Assembly: GCA_016927535.1 (NCBI GenBank) | Contig: JAFGMM010000090.1 | Span: forward strand, 1 to 64,000 | Length of the DNA: 64,000 nucleotides | Reading direction: 5' to 3' | From: Anaerolineae bacterium | GTDB taxonomy: Bacteria > Chloroflexota > Anaerolineae > Aggregatilineales > JAFGMM01 | Shown here: one piece after another, positions 27,872 through 37,103 of the stretch | How positions within the stretch are numbered: the first letter of the stretch is position 1 | How the letters are laid out: each line of letters begins with the position of its first letter | The notes under the pieces: model-generated | What the model saw: the letters and a program-made list of their open reading frames with translations, nothing else | Database searches by the model: none | Told to the model about the DNA's origin: nothing | Translations under genes and position numbers: made by a program

Positions 27872-29414
27872 GCACCAGCAGCCGGATGCCGGCGTAATCG
27901 CCCCAAATGACCTCGGCTACCCAGCCGGTCTGCCCGCCGGCGCTGCGCACCTGCCACCAGGTGTAATAGTTCACCTGATCCTGCGCCGGCCCACCGGTGA
28001 TATCCACGACCGCGCCCTCCGGCAGCTTGGTCACCACGTCGTAGTTTGTGCCGGCGCCGGCGCGCACGTTCACCGTATCGCCGCCCGTGCTGTTAATGGT
28101 CGCTCTACCGCCCACCGCCAGCAACACCGGCTCGACCTCTGGGAAGGCCGGCAGCGCGCCGGCCGGCTTGGCGGGTGTAGCCCATACCACCCCGACCGAA
28201 TCCGCCTCCGTAAGCGGCATACGCCACACCAGGCGGCCACCCGGCGAATCGCCGGCGAAGTGGTAGAGTTCGAGCGCGTCCGGTTTCCATATCGATATCA
28301 GCGCGCCGCCGGAGACGCCCTGGATTGTATACATCCCCTCCGACTCGAAAGCGCCCAGCGCCTCGACCACACCGGCCCGGTCGAGCGCGTACAGCGCGTA
28401 CTTTGTGTAGCTCGCCTCGTCCGACTTGACGAAAGCGATGCGCGCGCCGTCCTCGATCCAGGCGGCCCGGTGCGCCAGGCTCACCACCATCTCGTTATAG
28501 ATCGTGAGGCTGCGCTGTGCGGTGGGGTCGTACACTTCGAGGACGTTGAACTCCATCATCGGCTGGCATTGGCAGGAGGTGTACGCATCGTCGTAAGAGA
28601 CATAAGCGTGCTCGCCGGTGACGCGCAGCCGCGCGCCGCCCAGGTAGCCGCCGGTGCCGCCGCGATAGACCGCGCCGGTGTCGAACACCCACACGAAGCT
28701 ATCGCCGCCGAAGGCTTCGGTGCCCCACGGCAGCAAGCCAAATTCGAGCCAGCCGGCGGCCAGGTATACGCCTATCGGGAGAAAGCGCTGGCCGGGGTCG
28801 ATCTCGTAGTTCTGCGCCATAGCCGGGGTCTGCGACGACATAGAATAGGTGATTGTGTTGCCGGACAGCGACCAGACGAAGAAATCGAAGCCGGCCGGCA
28901 TCTGCCCCGCTTGAAAGTACGAGACACCGAAGGCTGCCGCGTCGCCCTGGTCGCTCACATCGACCGAGATATTATAGGTGTTGATTTCAGCGCCGGGCGG
29001 CGCGGCGACCTCCGCTACGTACACCGCGCCGGCCGGGACATCGTACACGTGCAGGCTGAGCACGGCGGAGCCGGGGCTGAGAAACCCGTAGACGAGCTGC
29101 ATCCCCGAATCGGAGACCGCCAGCAGCTTATCGAGCGGCGCATCCTGCGCGACCTGAGTCGGCAGAGCGACTTCCGTTTGCCGGCCGTCGCTGGCAATAT
29201 ACAGCGCAGCCGGCGCTTGGCCCTCCGTGACTTTCGAGACCCAGACGTTCCAATCTGTCTTGAAGGCCGAGAGGTCGCGCGCTTCGACCTCAAACGTATA
29301 GGTGCGTGTCACCGCGCCGACGGTTTGCGTAGGCGGGCTGCTTGCGCGCGCCGGCGTCGCCAGGACCGGCGCGCCGAGCGCGAGAATCAAAAACAACAGG
29401 GCGGCTTTTTTCAT
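27861..29414 (-). CDS. Secreted beta-rich protein with C-terminal SH3b domain (paralogue B)
   Basis: Signal peptide MKKAALLFLILALGAPVLATPARA; C-terminal VGGRATINSTGGDTVNVRAGAGTNYDVVTKLPEGAVVDITGGPA. Confidence 0.85.
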   Translation of the reverse strand: MKKAALLFLILALGAPVLATPARASSPPTQTVGAVTRTYTFEVEARDLSAFKTDWNVWVSKVTEGQAPAALYIASDGRQTEVALPTQVAQDAPLDKLLAVSDSGMQLVYGFLSPGSAVLSLHVYDVPAGAVYVAEVAAPPGAEINTYNISVDVSDQGDAAAFGVSYFQAGQMPAGFDFFVWSLSGNTITYSMSSQTPAMAQNYEIDPGQRFLPIGVYLAAGWLEFGLLPWGTEAFGGDSFVWVFDTGAVYRGGTGGYLGGARLRVTGEHAYVSYDDAYTSCQCQPMMEFNVLEVYDPTAQRSLTIYNEMVVSLAHRAAWIEDGARIAFVKSDEASYTKYALYALDRAGVVEALGAFESEGMYTIQGVSGGALISIWKPDALELYHFAGDSPGGRLVWRMPLTEADSVGVVWATPAKPAGALPAFPEVEPVLLAVGGRATINSTGGDTVNVRAGAGTNYDVVTKLPEGAVVDITGGPAQDQVNYYTWWQVRSAGGQTGWVAEVIWGDYAGIRLLVPTP

Positions 29415-29448
29415 CGGCGTTTCCTCATGTGAAGCGAGTAACGTAGTG
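29365..29448 (-). repeat. 84-bp direct repeat, copy A (leader plus signal-peptide coding region)
   Basis: Identical over 84 bp to 30781-30864 by base-by-base comparison. Confidence 0.95.
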
Positions 29449-29516
29449 TAGATTGTACGCTATAACTAATCATTGGTAATTTCTACTCCTTATCAGTAAG
29501 AGTATGTGCCGACCAT

Positions 29517-30830
29517 TCACTCCGATGTCCAACTCAATATGCCATAAACACCATCATCAAGAACGGCCATGTCTCCGGTGTTGATATCGAACAAGGTGAG
29601 ATTCCGTTCCATCGGATCGTTTATGAAAGCAATTGTTTGGCTATCTGGCGACCACCATAGAATATCGAGGTCAGCACGCAACTTCAGCACCTCTTCTACT
29701 ATGCGGAGGGCGCCTGTTTCCCGATTGAAAACTACTAATACTCTTTCGAGTGTCTCATGAAGTTCAGGAGGTGGCGGGACTGTAAAGAAAGCAAATTTCT
29801 GCTCATCAGGAGACCAGCTTATCCCTGCGTGATCTATGTAGAAAGTGGAACTCTCGACGTTTACAACCAACGATTCCCAGTATTGGTCGGTGTCCACGTC
29901 GTAGACTCGTATAGAGAAAGGGTCGGTATCTGCTTCATAAGCCAAATACCGACCCGATGGCGATAGTCCTACTTTATATGCCCCTTCAGATACACATGAA
30001 GGGATGAAGTAGCTGTCCCGCGCAAAATCTGGCGCATCTTCCAATATCTCAAGGGTCTTTTGATTGGTTAGATCATATATGACCGCCTCAGTCACGTCAG
30101 AACAAAACTGGTCACACTCAGGCGGCATCTGCATACTGCCTGTGATTTGCCTACCTGTGCAACGCGCATATAGGAAAATGTTCCGGTTAGGAAAGTGGAG
30201 ATAGTAATCGCCAGGTACGAAGTTGGGCAATTGCGCTGTGATCTCATCACATGTGAATCCTTTAATTGTTGTGTCGGGCATACTGGGTGAGCCGCCATAC
30301 GCATATCCCCGGCAATCCCATCTTGTTCCTCCTCGCACTGCTATTCTCGTAATCGGTCCTACGATTTTTCCGCTGTCGACATCTAATGTAAAATAAGTAT
30401 CATTATAAAATATAGAATGTTCTGTTTCATCATACGTACTATGTATGTATATATATATAGTATCAGCATCATCCCAGAAGAACCAGCATGGCGATGTCCA
30501 TCTTTCGTCCCAGGGCACTTCAAGAACCTTGTCGCCACTTTCAAGTCGATAAACTGATAATGTTTGCGGATTGTTATCTATTGAAACTGCTATGTATTCT
30601 AAGTTTTCAGACAATGAGATACATCTGCTTTGTGCTTTTGTCAACTCAAAAACATATTTAGTATTTGAAGTAAGAGTAACAATTTGCTCTTGACCATCTG
30701 CTGATAATTTACCATAGTAAATTATCTTTCCTGTAATCATATTATTTTCAACGCCGACAGATTGCGCCGGCGTCGTCAAAACCGGCGCGCCGAGCGCGAG
30801 AATCAAAAACAACAGGGCGGCTTTTTTCAT
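29517..30830 (-). CDS. Secreted TolB-like/WD-like beta-propeller protein, AT-rich
   Basis: Signal peptide MKKAALLFLILALGAPVLTTPAQ; SPSGRYLAYEADTDPFSIRVYDVDT, SWSPDEQKFAFFTVP, WWSPDSQTIAFIN propeller repeats. Confidence 0.85.
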   Translation of the reverse strand: MKKAALLFLILALGAPVLTTPAQSVGVENNMITGKIIYYGKLSADGQEQIVTLTSNTKYVFELTKAQSRCISLSENLEYIAVSIDNNPQTLSVYRLESGDKVLEVPWDERWTSPCWFFWDDADTIYIYIHSTYDETEHSIFYNDTYFTLDVDSGKIVGPITRIAVRGGTRWDCRGYAYGGSPSMPDTTIKGFTCDEITAQLPNFVPGDYYLHFPNRNIFLYARCTGRQITGSMQMPPECDQFCSDVTEAVIYDLTNQKTLEILEDAPDFARDSYFIPSCVSEGAYKVGLSPSGRYLAYEADTDPFSIRVYDVDTDQYWESLVVNVESSTFYIDHAGISWSPDEQKFAFFTVPPPPELHETLERVLVVFNRETGALRIVEEVLKLRADLDILWWSPDSQTIAFINDPMERNLTLFDINTGDMAVLDDGVYGILSWTSE

Positions 30831-30864
30831 CGGCGTTTCCTCATGTGAAGCGAGTAACGTAGTG
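30781..30864 (-). repeat. 84-bp direct repeat, copy B
   Basis: Identical to 29365-29448. Confidence 0.95.
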
Positions 30865-30902
30865 CGGATTGTACTCTACTCTATAATTATAACTCTAATA
30901 GA

Positions 30903-32426
30903 TTACTCGCTTAGCGGCACGAGCAGCCGGATACAGTACGCATCGCGCAGCATCTCCGCCGCCCACCCGGCGACGCCCTCCGCCGTGCGCACCTCCCACC
31001 ACGCCAGCCCGTCCGCCGGCGCGGGACCGCCTGTGATCTCGACCACTGTACCTTCGTCCAGCGCAGCGACCCACGGCCTGGCCGTGCCCGGCGCGCTGCG
31101 CAGATTCACCGGGTCGCCGGCCGTGCTGTTGATCGTTGCCCTGCCGCCGACCGCCAGGCGCGCCGGCGATGCTGCAATGAAGGGCGGCAGGCTGCCGGTC
31201 GGGGTGAGCGGCGTCGTCCAGACCATGCGCGCCGTGTCCGGCCCGGTCCAGATGGTGCGCGGCGCGCCGGGCGTGTCGCCCTCTCCGCTCGCGTAATGCC
31301 GCACTTCGAGCGCGCCGCCGCCGCGCACGCCCAACAGCAGCCCGTCCGGGAGGCCGCGCGCCGTGTACTCGCCGGCCAGCCAGCCGGCGTAAGGCAGCGC
31401 CGCCACTTCCTCGACCGCACCCAACCGGCTGCGCGCCAGCAGCCGCATCACCGCGTACTCGTCGTCCGGCGTCGGGATGACCAGTCGCGCGCCGTTATCG
31501 ATCCAGAACATTTCGTTCGTCACGTAGGTCATCATCTCGTTGTAGACGACCACACGGTCGGGGCGGGCGTTGGGGTTAAAGACTTCAACGAGGTTGGGGC
31601 GCGGCTCGCCGTCGCCGGTCCAGCACGCCGGGTAAGCGTCCGAGAAAGTAACGTAAGCGTGCAGTTCGCTCGCCTCCAGCGCGACGCCGGGCCAGCCCGC
31701 CGTACCGCCAAACGCCACCGCGCCGGCTCCGGGATCCCAGACCAAGCTGGCGGCTCCGCCCGCCGGGTTGGCGCCCTGCTGCATCAAGCCGAATTCGACG
31801 TTAGTCTCGCGCATGTAGAAGTTCACCAGCGCGTAGTACGGCGTGCTCAGGTCCAGGCGCGCGCGCAGCGGCGGGCTGTCGGCGTTGAGGGTCGAGACGA
31901 TCCTGCCGGGGAGCTGCCACACAAAGAATTCCCAATACCAGTCGGCGAAGCCGGGATCGGCGTCCTCGTAGGTCAGTGCAAAGGCCAGCGCCGTGCCCGA
32001 CGCCGAGAAATCGGCGAACGCGCGGCCCAGCGCGACGCCGGCGGGCGGCTCGATAGCGACAACATCCACCTGACCGCTGGGCACGGCGTAAGCGTGCACG
32101 CTCACGCGCCGGCGCGCCGCATCGACCACGGTGTAGTAAAGCTGTAAGCCGGTATCGCCGGCCCCGACAAGCTCGACCGCGCCGGTCTCCTGAGCCGGCA
32201 ACGTGAGCGTAATCCGGCGGTCGTCGTCGCCGATAAAGGTCACGCCGTTAGCGCCGTCGAAAATCCAGACGTTCCAAGCGGTGAGGTAATCGCGCAGTTC
32301 GACCGGATCGACCTGAAAAGAATACCGGGCGGCTACCGTCCCGACCGTGGTCTGGGCGGCGGCCGGCGAACCCATTGCGCTGGTTACTACGACTAAAATC
32401 ACACACCATAATACCAAGCGTCTCAT
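30903..32426 (-). CDS. Secreted beta-rich protein with C-terminal SH3b domain (paralogue A)
   Basis: MRRLVLWCVILVVVTSAMGSPAAA signal; VGGRATINSTAGDPVNLRSAPGTARPWVAALDEGTVVEITGGPAP matches 27861..29414. Start chosen at the internal ATG before the signal peptide. Confidence 0.85.
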   Translation of the reverse strand: MRRLVLWCVILVVVTSAMGSPAAAQTTVGTVAARYSFQVDPVELRDYLTAWNVWIFDGANGVTFIGDDDRRITLTLPAQETGAVELVGAGDTGLQLYYTVVDAARRRVSVHAYAVPSGQVDVVAIEPPAGVALGRAFADFSASGTALAFALTYEDADPGFADWYWEFFVWQLPGRIVSTLNADSPPLRARLDLSTPYYALVNFYMRETNVEFGLMQQGANPAGGAASLVWDPGAGAVAFGGTAGWPGVALEASELHAYVTFSDAYPACWTGDGEPRPNLVEVFNPNARPDRVVVYNEMMTYVTNEMFWIDNGARLVIPTPDDEYAVMRLLARSRLGAVEEVAALPYAGWLAGEYTARGLPDGLLLGVRGGGALEVRHYASGEGDTPGAPRTIWTGPDTARMVWTTPLTPTGSLPPFIAASPARLAVGGRATINSTAGDPVNLRSAPGTARPWVAALDEGTVVEITGGPAPADGLAWWEVRTAEGVAGWAAEMLRDAYCIRLLVPLSE

Positions 32427-32501
32427 TGCGCGGCACCTTGCTGTCTTTCTATAAACCCTTTGCACATTGTAGCCGATCTATATGAGGAAGGAGAATTGGC
32501 C

Positions 32502-33089
32502 GTGAGCATGCTGGGTCCGGTTGGACTCCGACCGATTATTAAAAGGGTGTCTAGTTATCGGCGAGATTGTTTGCAATCTAGAGTCTTTATGGTAGATTTT
32601 ACGCGGATGTCGTGTAGAGGTTATGTAGAGGAAATGTTTAAGCTCAGCATTTTGCCGTTCAGAGGCCCACAACTGCGATGGGAGGTGCCTCGCGTGGATG
32701 ACCGACCTCTTTTGTTCATAACTCATGACCGCGTTTTATGTACACTGGTGAAAGCTATTCTTAAACCACGTCCAATCGACCGTGTAGAAACGCCAACTCA
32801 GGCTCTATCTAAATTGGAAGAAAAATCCTACGCACTTATTCTAGTCGATGTGTACGCCCTCGATTTTCTGGAGTCAGAGCCGTTCCGGGCGCTGTGCTGT
32901 CGTCCGGCGCTGTCGCCCGTGGTGATTATTACAGCAGATACCCGCCCGATTCTGCGCGCTAAGCTGTGCGAGCGGTCTACGGTCGATATCATCTACAAGC
33001 CTTTCATGCCTGGCACGCTTCGCAGAGCCGTAAGAGACGCTCTAGAGGCGTCGTCTGCTCCGATGTCGCCATCATTTTTTACTGCCTAG
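32502..33089 (+). CDS. Response-regulator receiver-like protein with N-terminal extension
   Basis: LLFITHD, LILVDVY (candidate phospho-Asp), VVIITAD, IIYKPFMPGTLRRAVRDAL; GTG 32502 preceded by aaggagaa. Confidence 0.65.
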   Translation: MSMLGPVGLRPIIKRVSSYRRDCLQSRVFMVDFTRMSCRGYVEEMFKLSILPFRGPQLRWEVPRVDDRPLLFITHDRVLCTLVKAILKPRPIDRVETPTQALSKLEEKSYALILVDVYALDFLESEPFRALCCRPALSPVVIITADTRPILRAKLCERSTVDIIYKPFMPGTLRRAVRDALEASSAPMSPSFFTA

Positions 33090-33923
33090 CGAGGCGCGCA
33101 GCGCGCCCCGGCGGGCAAAGCGCCCGGCTAGACGGCCCGGCCAGCGCCACAGCGCGACCAGTGCAACGGTCAGCAGCAACGGACCGAACGGATTGACGAT
33201 CAATCCAAACCAAAAAGTGACATTGTGCAGGTTTTGGGCTTCGGGCAGCGGTTCACAGCCCTTTTGGAGCAAAAACGCTTGTGATTGAGTCAGCAGCAAG
33301 AAGGCCAGCACAAGAGCAGCCAAGCTTCCACCCAGCACCCAGGCTTTGTCGACCGGGTTCTTCGCCAGCTTGAACAAGTTGTACGCGCCGAAAATGCTCC
33401 CGGCAGCGCTGATGAAGCCAACGACTGCCGTTGTGATGAGAACGACAGCACGGACGCCGGCCGGAAGGGTGTTGATAACAACCTGCGCGCCGCTACGCGG
33501 CGCGGCCACACCGCACCCATGCGGCGTGACGGCGAAGCTGGTCACCGGCGCATCGATGAGATGCAGCAGCGTAAATGTGGTGAGCTTGGCTTGGCTGTCC
33601 GGCGTAAACAGATCGTCCTGGTGAACGCCGGCTTCCAGGCCGGCAGCGCTGACCGCCGCCGGCCCGACCTCCAGACGGGTGAACCAGGGCCACACCGGGA
33701 CCATCAAGAACATCAGACCGCATATCACATAAATAACGCGCCCGTTCGGCGGGCCGACAAAGGTCTGCCAGGCTGCCGCGCCGAGAATCAGGCCCTGCCC
33801 CAACAGCACCAGGTTCCATGACCAAGAGTTGTCGGTGGTTTGAGTGAGGATACGAATAATCTCGACCGGCACAAACAATAGAAAGCCGAGCTTGGCGGTG
33901 TTGGCAAGCGTTACCTTAGGCAT
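33072..33923 (-). CDS. Multi-pass membrane hypothetical protein
   Basis: Several hydrophobic helices; family not recognised. Confidence 0.7.
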   Translation of the reverse strand: MPKVTLANTAKLGFLLFVPVEIIRILTQTTDNSWSWNLVLLGQGLILGAAAWQTFVGPPNGRVIYVICGLMFLMVPVWPWFTRLEVGPAAVSAAGLEAGVHQDDLFTPDSQAKLTTFTLLHLIDAPVTSFAVTPHGCGVAAPRSGAQVVINTLPAGVRAVVLITTAVVGFISAAGSIFGAYNLFKLAKNPVDKAWVLGGSLAALVLAFLLLTQSQAFLLQKGCEPLPEAQNLHNVTFWFGLIVNPFGPLLLTVALVALWRWPGRLAGRFARRGALRASLGSKK

Positions 33924-33975
33924 TGGCGCCTCGCTTTCTCCTCGTCCCCGCGTAGCATCGAAACATATGGCGCAA

Positions 33976-34014
33976 ACAAAAAGGAAGGGACCTCGCCGGT
34001 TGGTGAGGTCCTTC
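33976..34014 (-). terminator. Rho-independent terminator of tmRNA
   Basis: Minus strand GGACCTC-loop-GAGGTCC followed by CTTCCTTTTTG, directly after the tmRNA 3' end. Confidence 0.85.
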
Positions 34015-34019
34015 TGAGG

Positions 34020-34411
34020 TGGAGATGCCGGGAATCGAACCCGGGTCCGAAGAATTCGATGACGCGCATCTACAAGCTTAGTCGCGCTACTTGGATTTCG
34101 CGCCGGACAGCCCCGCGCAACCGGGTCATGTCCGCGCTAGCCGATAAGGTCTTTGACCCGCCTTATCAGCGTCGGCAGGTCGCACGCAGTCTTTTATGAC
34201 GCCCGCTTGGCCGCCGGGCTGCGACGGCGGCGGCGGACGGATCACCGCATTTTGGGTGATCTACTCGGCATCAGCCGCGATTATGCGGCGAGCGCGAGCT
34301 TGGGTTGTGCATGGTTCGCACTTGCTTTTTCGGCCCTGGATTAACGAGGGCAAGAGCCATCCTCGGCTTGCAACACGGCACCCGCCTTCCCCGTCGAAGC
34401 CTGTCATCCCC
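34020..34411 (-). ncRNA. ssrA: tmRNA (SsrA)
   Basis: 5' GGGGATGACAGGCTTCGACGGGG; 3' CGGACCCGGGTTCGATTCCCGGCATCTCCA with 7-bp acceptor pairing to GGGGATG; tag ORF at 34281-34319 ending KLALAA-stop. Confidence 0.95.
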
Positions 34412-34555
34412 GTGCGTTGCGCCCAGTATACCACAATTCCGCCGACTATAGAAGGGCGTAGATCGAATCTGAGATATCTCTAATGGCATAACTTGCGCTA
34501 TACTTGTACTAAACTTGCGGCTTTATTTAGATTTTTTAGGTTTTGGCGGTAGATT

Positions 34556-36982
34556 ATGGCAAACCACGACCCTTACACCGCGGCTTCGATCAAGACGGCA
34601 AACGACCTGCGAAGCATTGCAATGCGCGAGAAGCTCCGCGATCTGTCGAGTCTATCGCTGCCCGAAATTGAAAGCGTCGTGAATCGCATCGGCCAGTTGG
34701 TGCCGGCGGGCAATGTACCGGCCATGATCTTTAGTGGCCTCGCCCGGCTGACCGAGCGCAAGCCCCCGGCTGACGCGGCCCGTAACAACGTCGCGCTGCT
34801 GTTCAAAGGCGTCGAACAGATGCTCGACAAGGCTGCGTACATGGCGTTCTTTGCCGGCCCTGCCGCCGTGATTTGGGCATACCAGGGTTTACTCAAGATG
34901 TCGGGCAGGAATCCGGATGACTCGTTCCCGGAGGGCACCTGGCAGTTTTACGTGGATTATGCGCTGCGCGAGGATACCGCCCGCCACGCCAACGAGACTC
35001 ATGGCTTCGACACGACGCTGGCCGACCACGGGATCAAGCTGGGTATCGTGGACCGCATCACCGCGTGGGTGATGGCGGCGATCCACTGCCTGGAGCAGTA
35101 TGACGCCTTGCTGGCAAATGAGTGGTACGAGCGCGTGGCGACCTATGCGCTGGCCGAAGCGACCCGCAATATGCCTAACGCGGCGCGCTATGCCCAGGTC
35201 TACCGCGATTGGGAGCGCGTGCGCCCCTATACGCGCGATTCGGACACCAACCCCGGCGAATCCTATCCCACTTACCGCCGCCACAAGTTCGAACGCTTTC
35301 TCCGCAAGGTGATGCGCGACCTGCCGGAGACGGTCCGGTGGGACTGGCAAGGGCGCATGGATGCGCTCGACGCCGGCGTGCTCTCGGATTACCAGCGCCA
35401 AATGTCGATCCTGGCCTACCTGGAGCCTGGCTCTTACGGTGAGGCGCGCACGCCTCTCGCGCTGCAAGATGCGTGCATCGGCGTAATCTACAAAGAACAT
35501 TACTATTTGATCCCGGTATGCCGGCCCGGCCGGCCGCAGCCGGCCCATGTCAGCACGGTGCGCGGGCAGGTCGCAGGGTTCATCGAGGCGCCGTCGGACG
35601 CGCCGCCCGCCGAACTGGCGCGGCTGGCCGGCGTCAGACGTGCAGCGCTGGCGGAACTGCGCCATAAGTTCGGCCCGGATTTGCTCGAAGCGCTCAACAC
35701 CCTGCGCCGTGCGCCGATTCTGATCAACTTCGATGCACCCTCCCACGACCGCCCGCTCTCCGAAATCCGGCAGGCCGAGCGCGGCGTCGGCGACCACCCG
35801 CTGACGATCTTCGACGCCGGCCGGACGTTCGTGTTCGACCAGTCGCATATCTTCTTCGATGGCGCGTGGGGCGCAGCGCTGGCCGAGATGACGACCAACG
35901 AAGCGATAGCCTGGGCAGTGTACCTGTACGGCCAGCCGCGCGCCATGCCCGGCCCGATTCGCCTGGGGGCGCTGTCGTGTGCATTTATTCCAGAAGAGCG
36001 CGCCCTGGTCGAGGCAGCGCCGTGCACGACGCCGGAAGTGTGCGTCGAAAACGATGGCGTTGATCTCGAAGGCATCGACAAGACGCGCGCGCGCTTACGG
36101 CAGCGCAGCCAGGAATTCAAACTGACCGTCAACGACCTGTTGGTGCTCTACCGGGCCGTCCACAACCTCACCTATCGCGCCGACCCGGACCTGGCGGCGG
36201 CGCTGCGGGCGCTGGCCGATCAGCCGGGCGCGGTCCGGGCGGCGGCGCTGGCAGCGCTGACCCCACTGGAAGGGACCCGGCTGCTCAACCCGGCGATTCT
36301 GCTCCCGATTGACGCCAGCCGCCGCAACCCGCGCGACCGCGTCTACCCGATGTGCTTTGAGATCCCGCTCGCCGAGTTGGATATCGTGGATTTGCACCGG
36401 CGCACGGTCCATGCTCTGAAGGCGCACCAGGAACACCCCGACGACTCGTCGATTTACGAGGTGTTTTACGATCTGCGCGGCGAGTATCTGAGCGCGTTGG
36501 CCGGCTTCGGCAGGGTGTTCAGCCAGGCCAAAGCCGTCGCCGTCCAGGGCGAGACCGCCAGCATCGGCACCATCAAACTGCTGGCGAACATGCCCAGGCC
36601 GCTGCAACAAATGTTGGCGAAGATACCCGACCGCTTCGAGGCGCTCAACGATATCATCAAAGGGCGAGAGGTGTTCTCGAACGTCGGGGCAGTCGTCCCT
36701 AGCAGCACGCTTAGCCGTTTTACCACGGCGAAAGACGACAACGAAAAGAAAGCCCTGGCTTGGGGGGTTCTCACCGACGCCGAGGGCACAATGCATATCA
36801 CCCTACGCGACTTTCGTCCGCACGTGGCCTTGCTCATCAGGGCCGGGCGGGTCGATCTTGCCAAGCGCATCGCTCAAGATTACCTCGATGCCTACGTGAA
36901 CGGGTTGAATGCCTTTACGCGACAGGTGCGCTTGATCGCCGAGACGCGCCGCAGTCACGAGGTGATCGCCCTTGCCGATTAA
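34556..36982 (+). CDS. CoA-dependent acyltransferase-superfamily-like protein (possibly carnitine-acyltransferase-like)
   Basis: 808 aa; DQSHIFFDGAWG contains HxxxDG; C-terminal VFSNVGAVVPSSTLSRF...GTMHITLRDFRPHV is acyltransferase-like. Exact family uncertain. Confidence 0.55.
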   Translation: MANHDPYTAASIKTANDLRSIAMREKLRDLSSLSLPEIESVVNRIGQLVPAGNVPAMIFSGLARLTERKPPADAARNNVALLFKGVEQMLDKAAYMAFFAGPAAVIWAYQGLLKMSGRNPDDSFPEGTWQFYVDYALREDTARHANETHGFDTTLADHGIKLGIVDRITAWVMAAIHCLEQYDALLANEWYERVATYALAEATRNMPNAARYAQVYRDWERVRPYTRDSDTNPGESYPTYRRHKFERFLRKVMRDLPETVRWDWQGRMDALDAGVLSDYQRQMSILAYLEPGSYGEARTPLALQDACIGVIYKEHYYLIPVCRPGRPQPAHVSTVRGQVAGFIEAPSDAPPAELARLAGVRRAALAELRHKFGPDLLEALNTLRRAPILINFDAPSHDRPLSEIRQAERGVGDHPLTIFDAGRTFVFDQSHIFFDGAWGAALAEMTTNEAIAWAVYLYGQPRAMPGPIRLGALSCAFIPEERALVEAAPCTTPEVCVENDGVDLEGIDKTRARLRQRSQEFKLTVNDLLVLYRAVHNLTYRADPDLAAALRALADQPGAVRAAALAALTPLEGTRLLNPAILLPIDASRRNPRDRVYPMCFEIPLAELDIVDLHRRTVHALKAHQEHPDDSSIYEVFYDLRGEYLSALAGFGRVFSQAKAVAVQGETASIGTIKLLANMPRPLQQMLAKIPDRFEALNDIIKGREVFSNVGAVVPSSTLSRFTTAKDDNEKKALAWGVLTDAEGTMHITLRDFRPHVALLIRAGRVDLAKRIAQDYLDAYVNGLNAFTRQVRLIAETRRSHEVIALAD

Positions 36983-37103
36983 CGCACGAGACGTTAACCT
37001 ATGCGAGCCTGAGTCTTTTGGGATTCGCGCGGTCGCCGGGCGAACCCGTGGATTCCGGGGAGACTAAGCGCGTTGCTAAGGCTTAAGACGTGCAGGCGCA
37101 GTC

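Noticed and set aside
27816-29432. 538-aa plus-strand ORF
   Set aside because: Antisense to the secreted SH3b protein, which has a signal peptide and a paralogue.
34153-34489. Short ORFs at the tmRNA locus
   Set aside because: They lie within or beside the structured ssrA RNA; only the 12-codon tag is meaningful.
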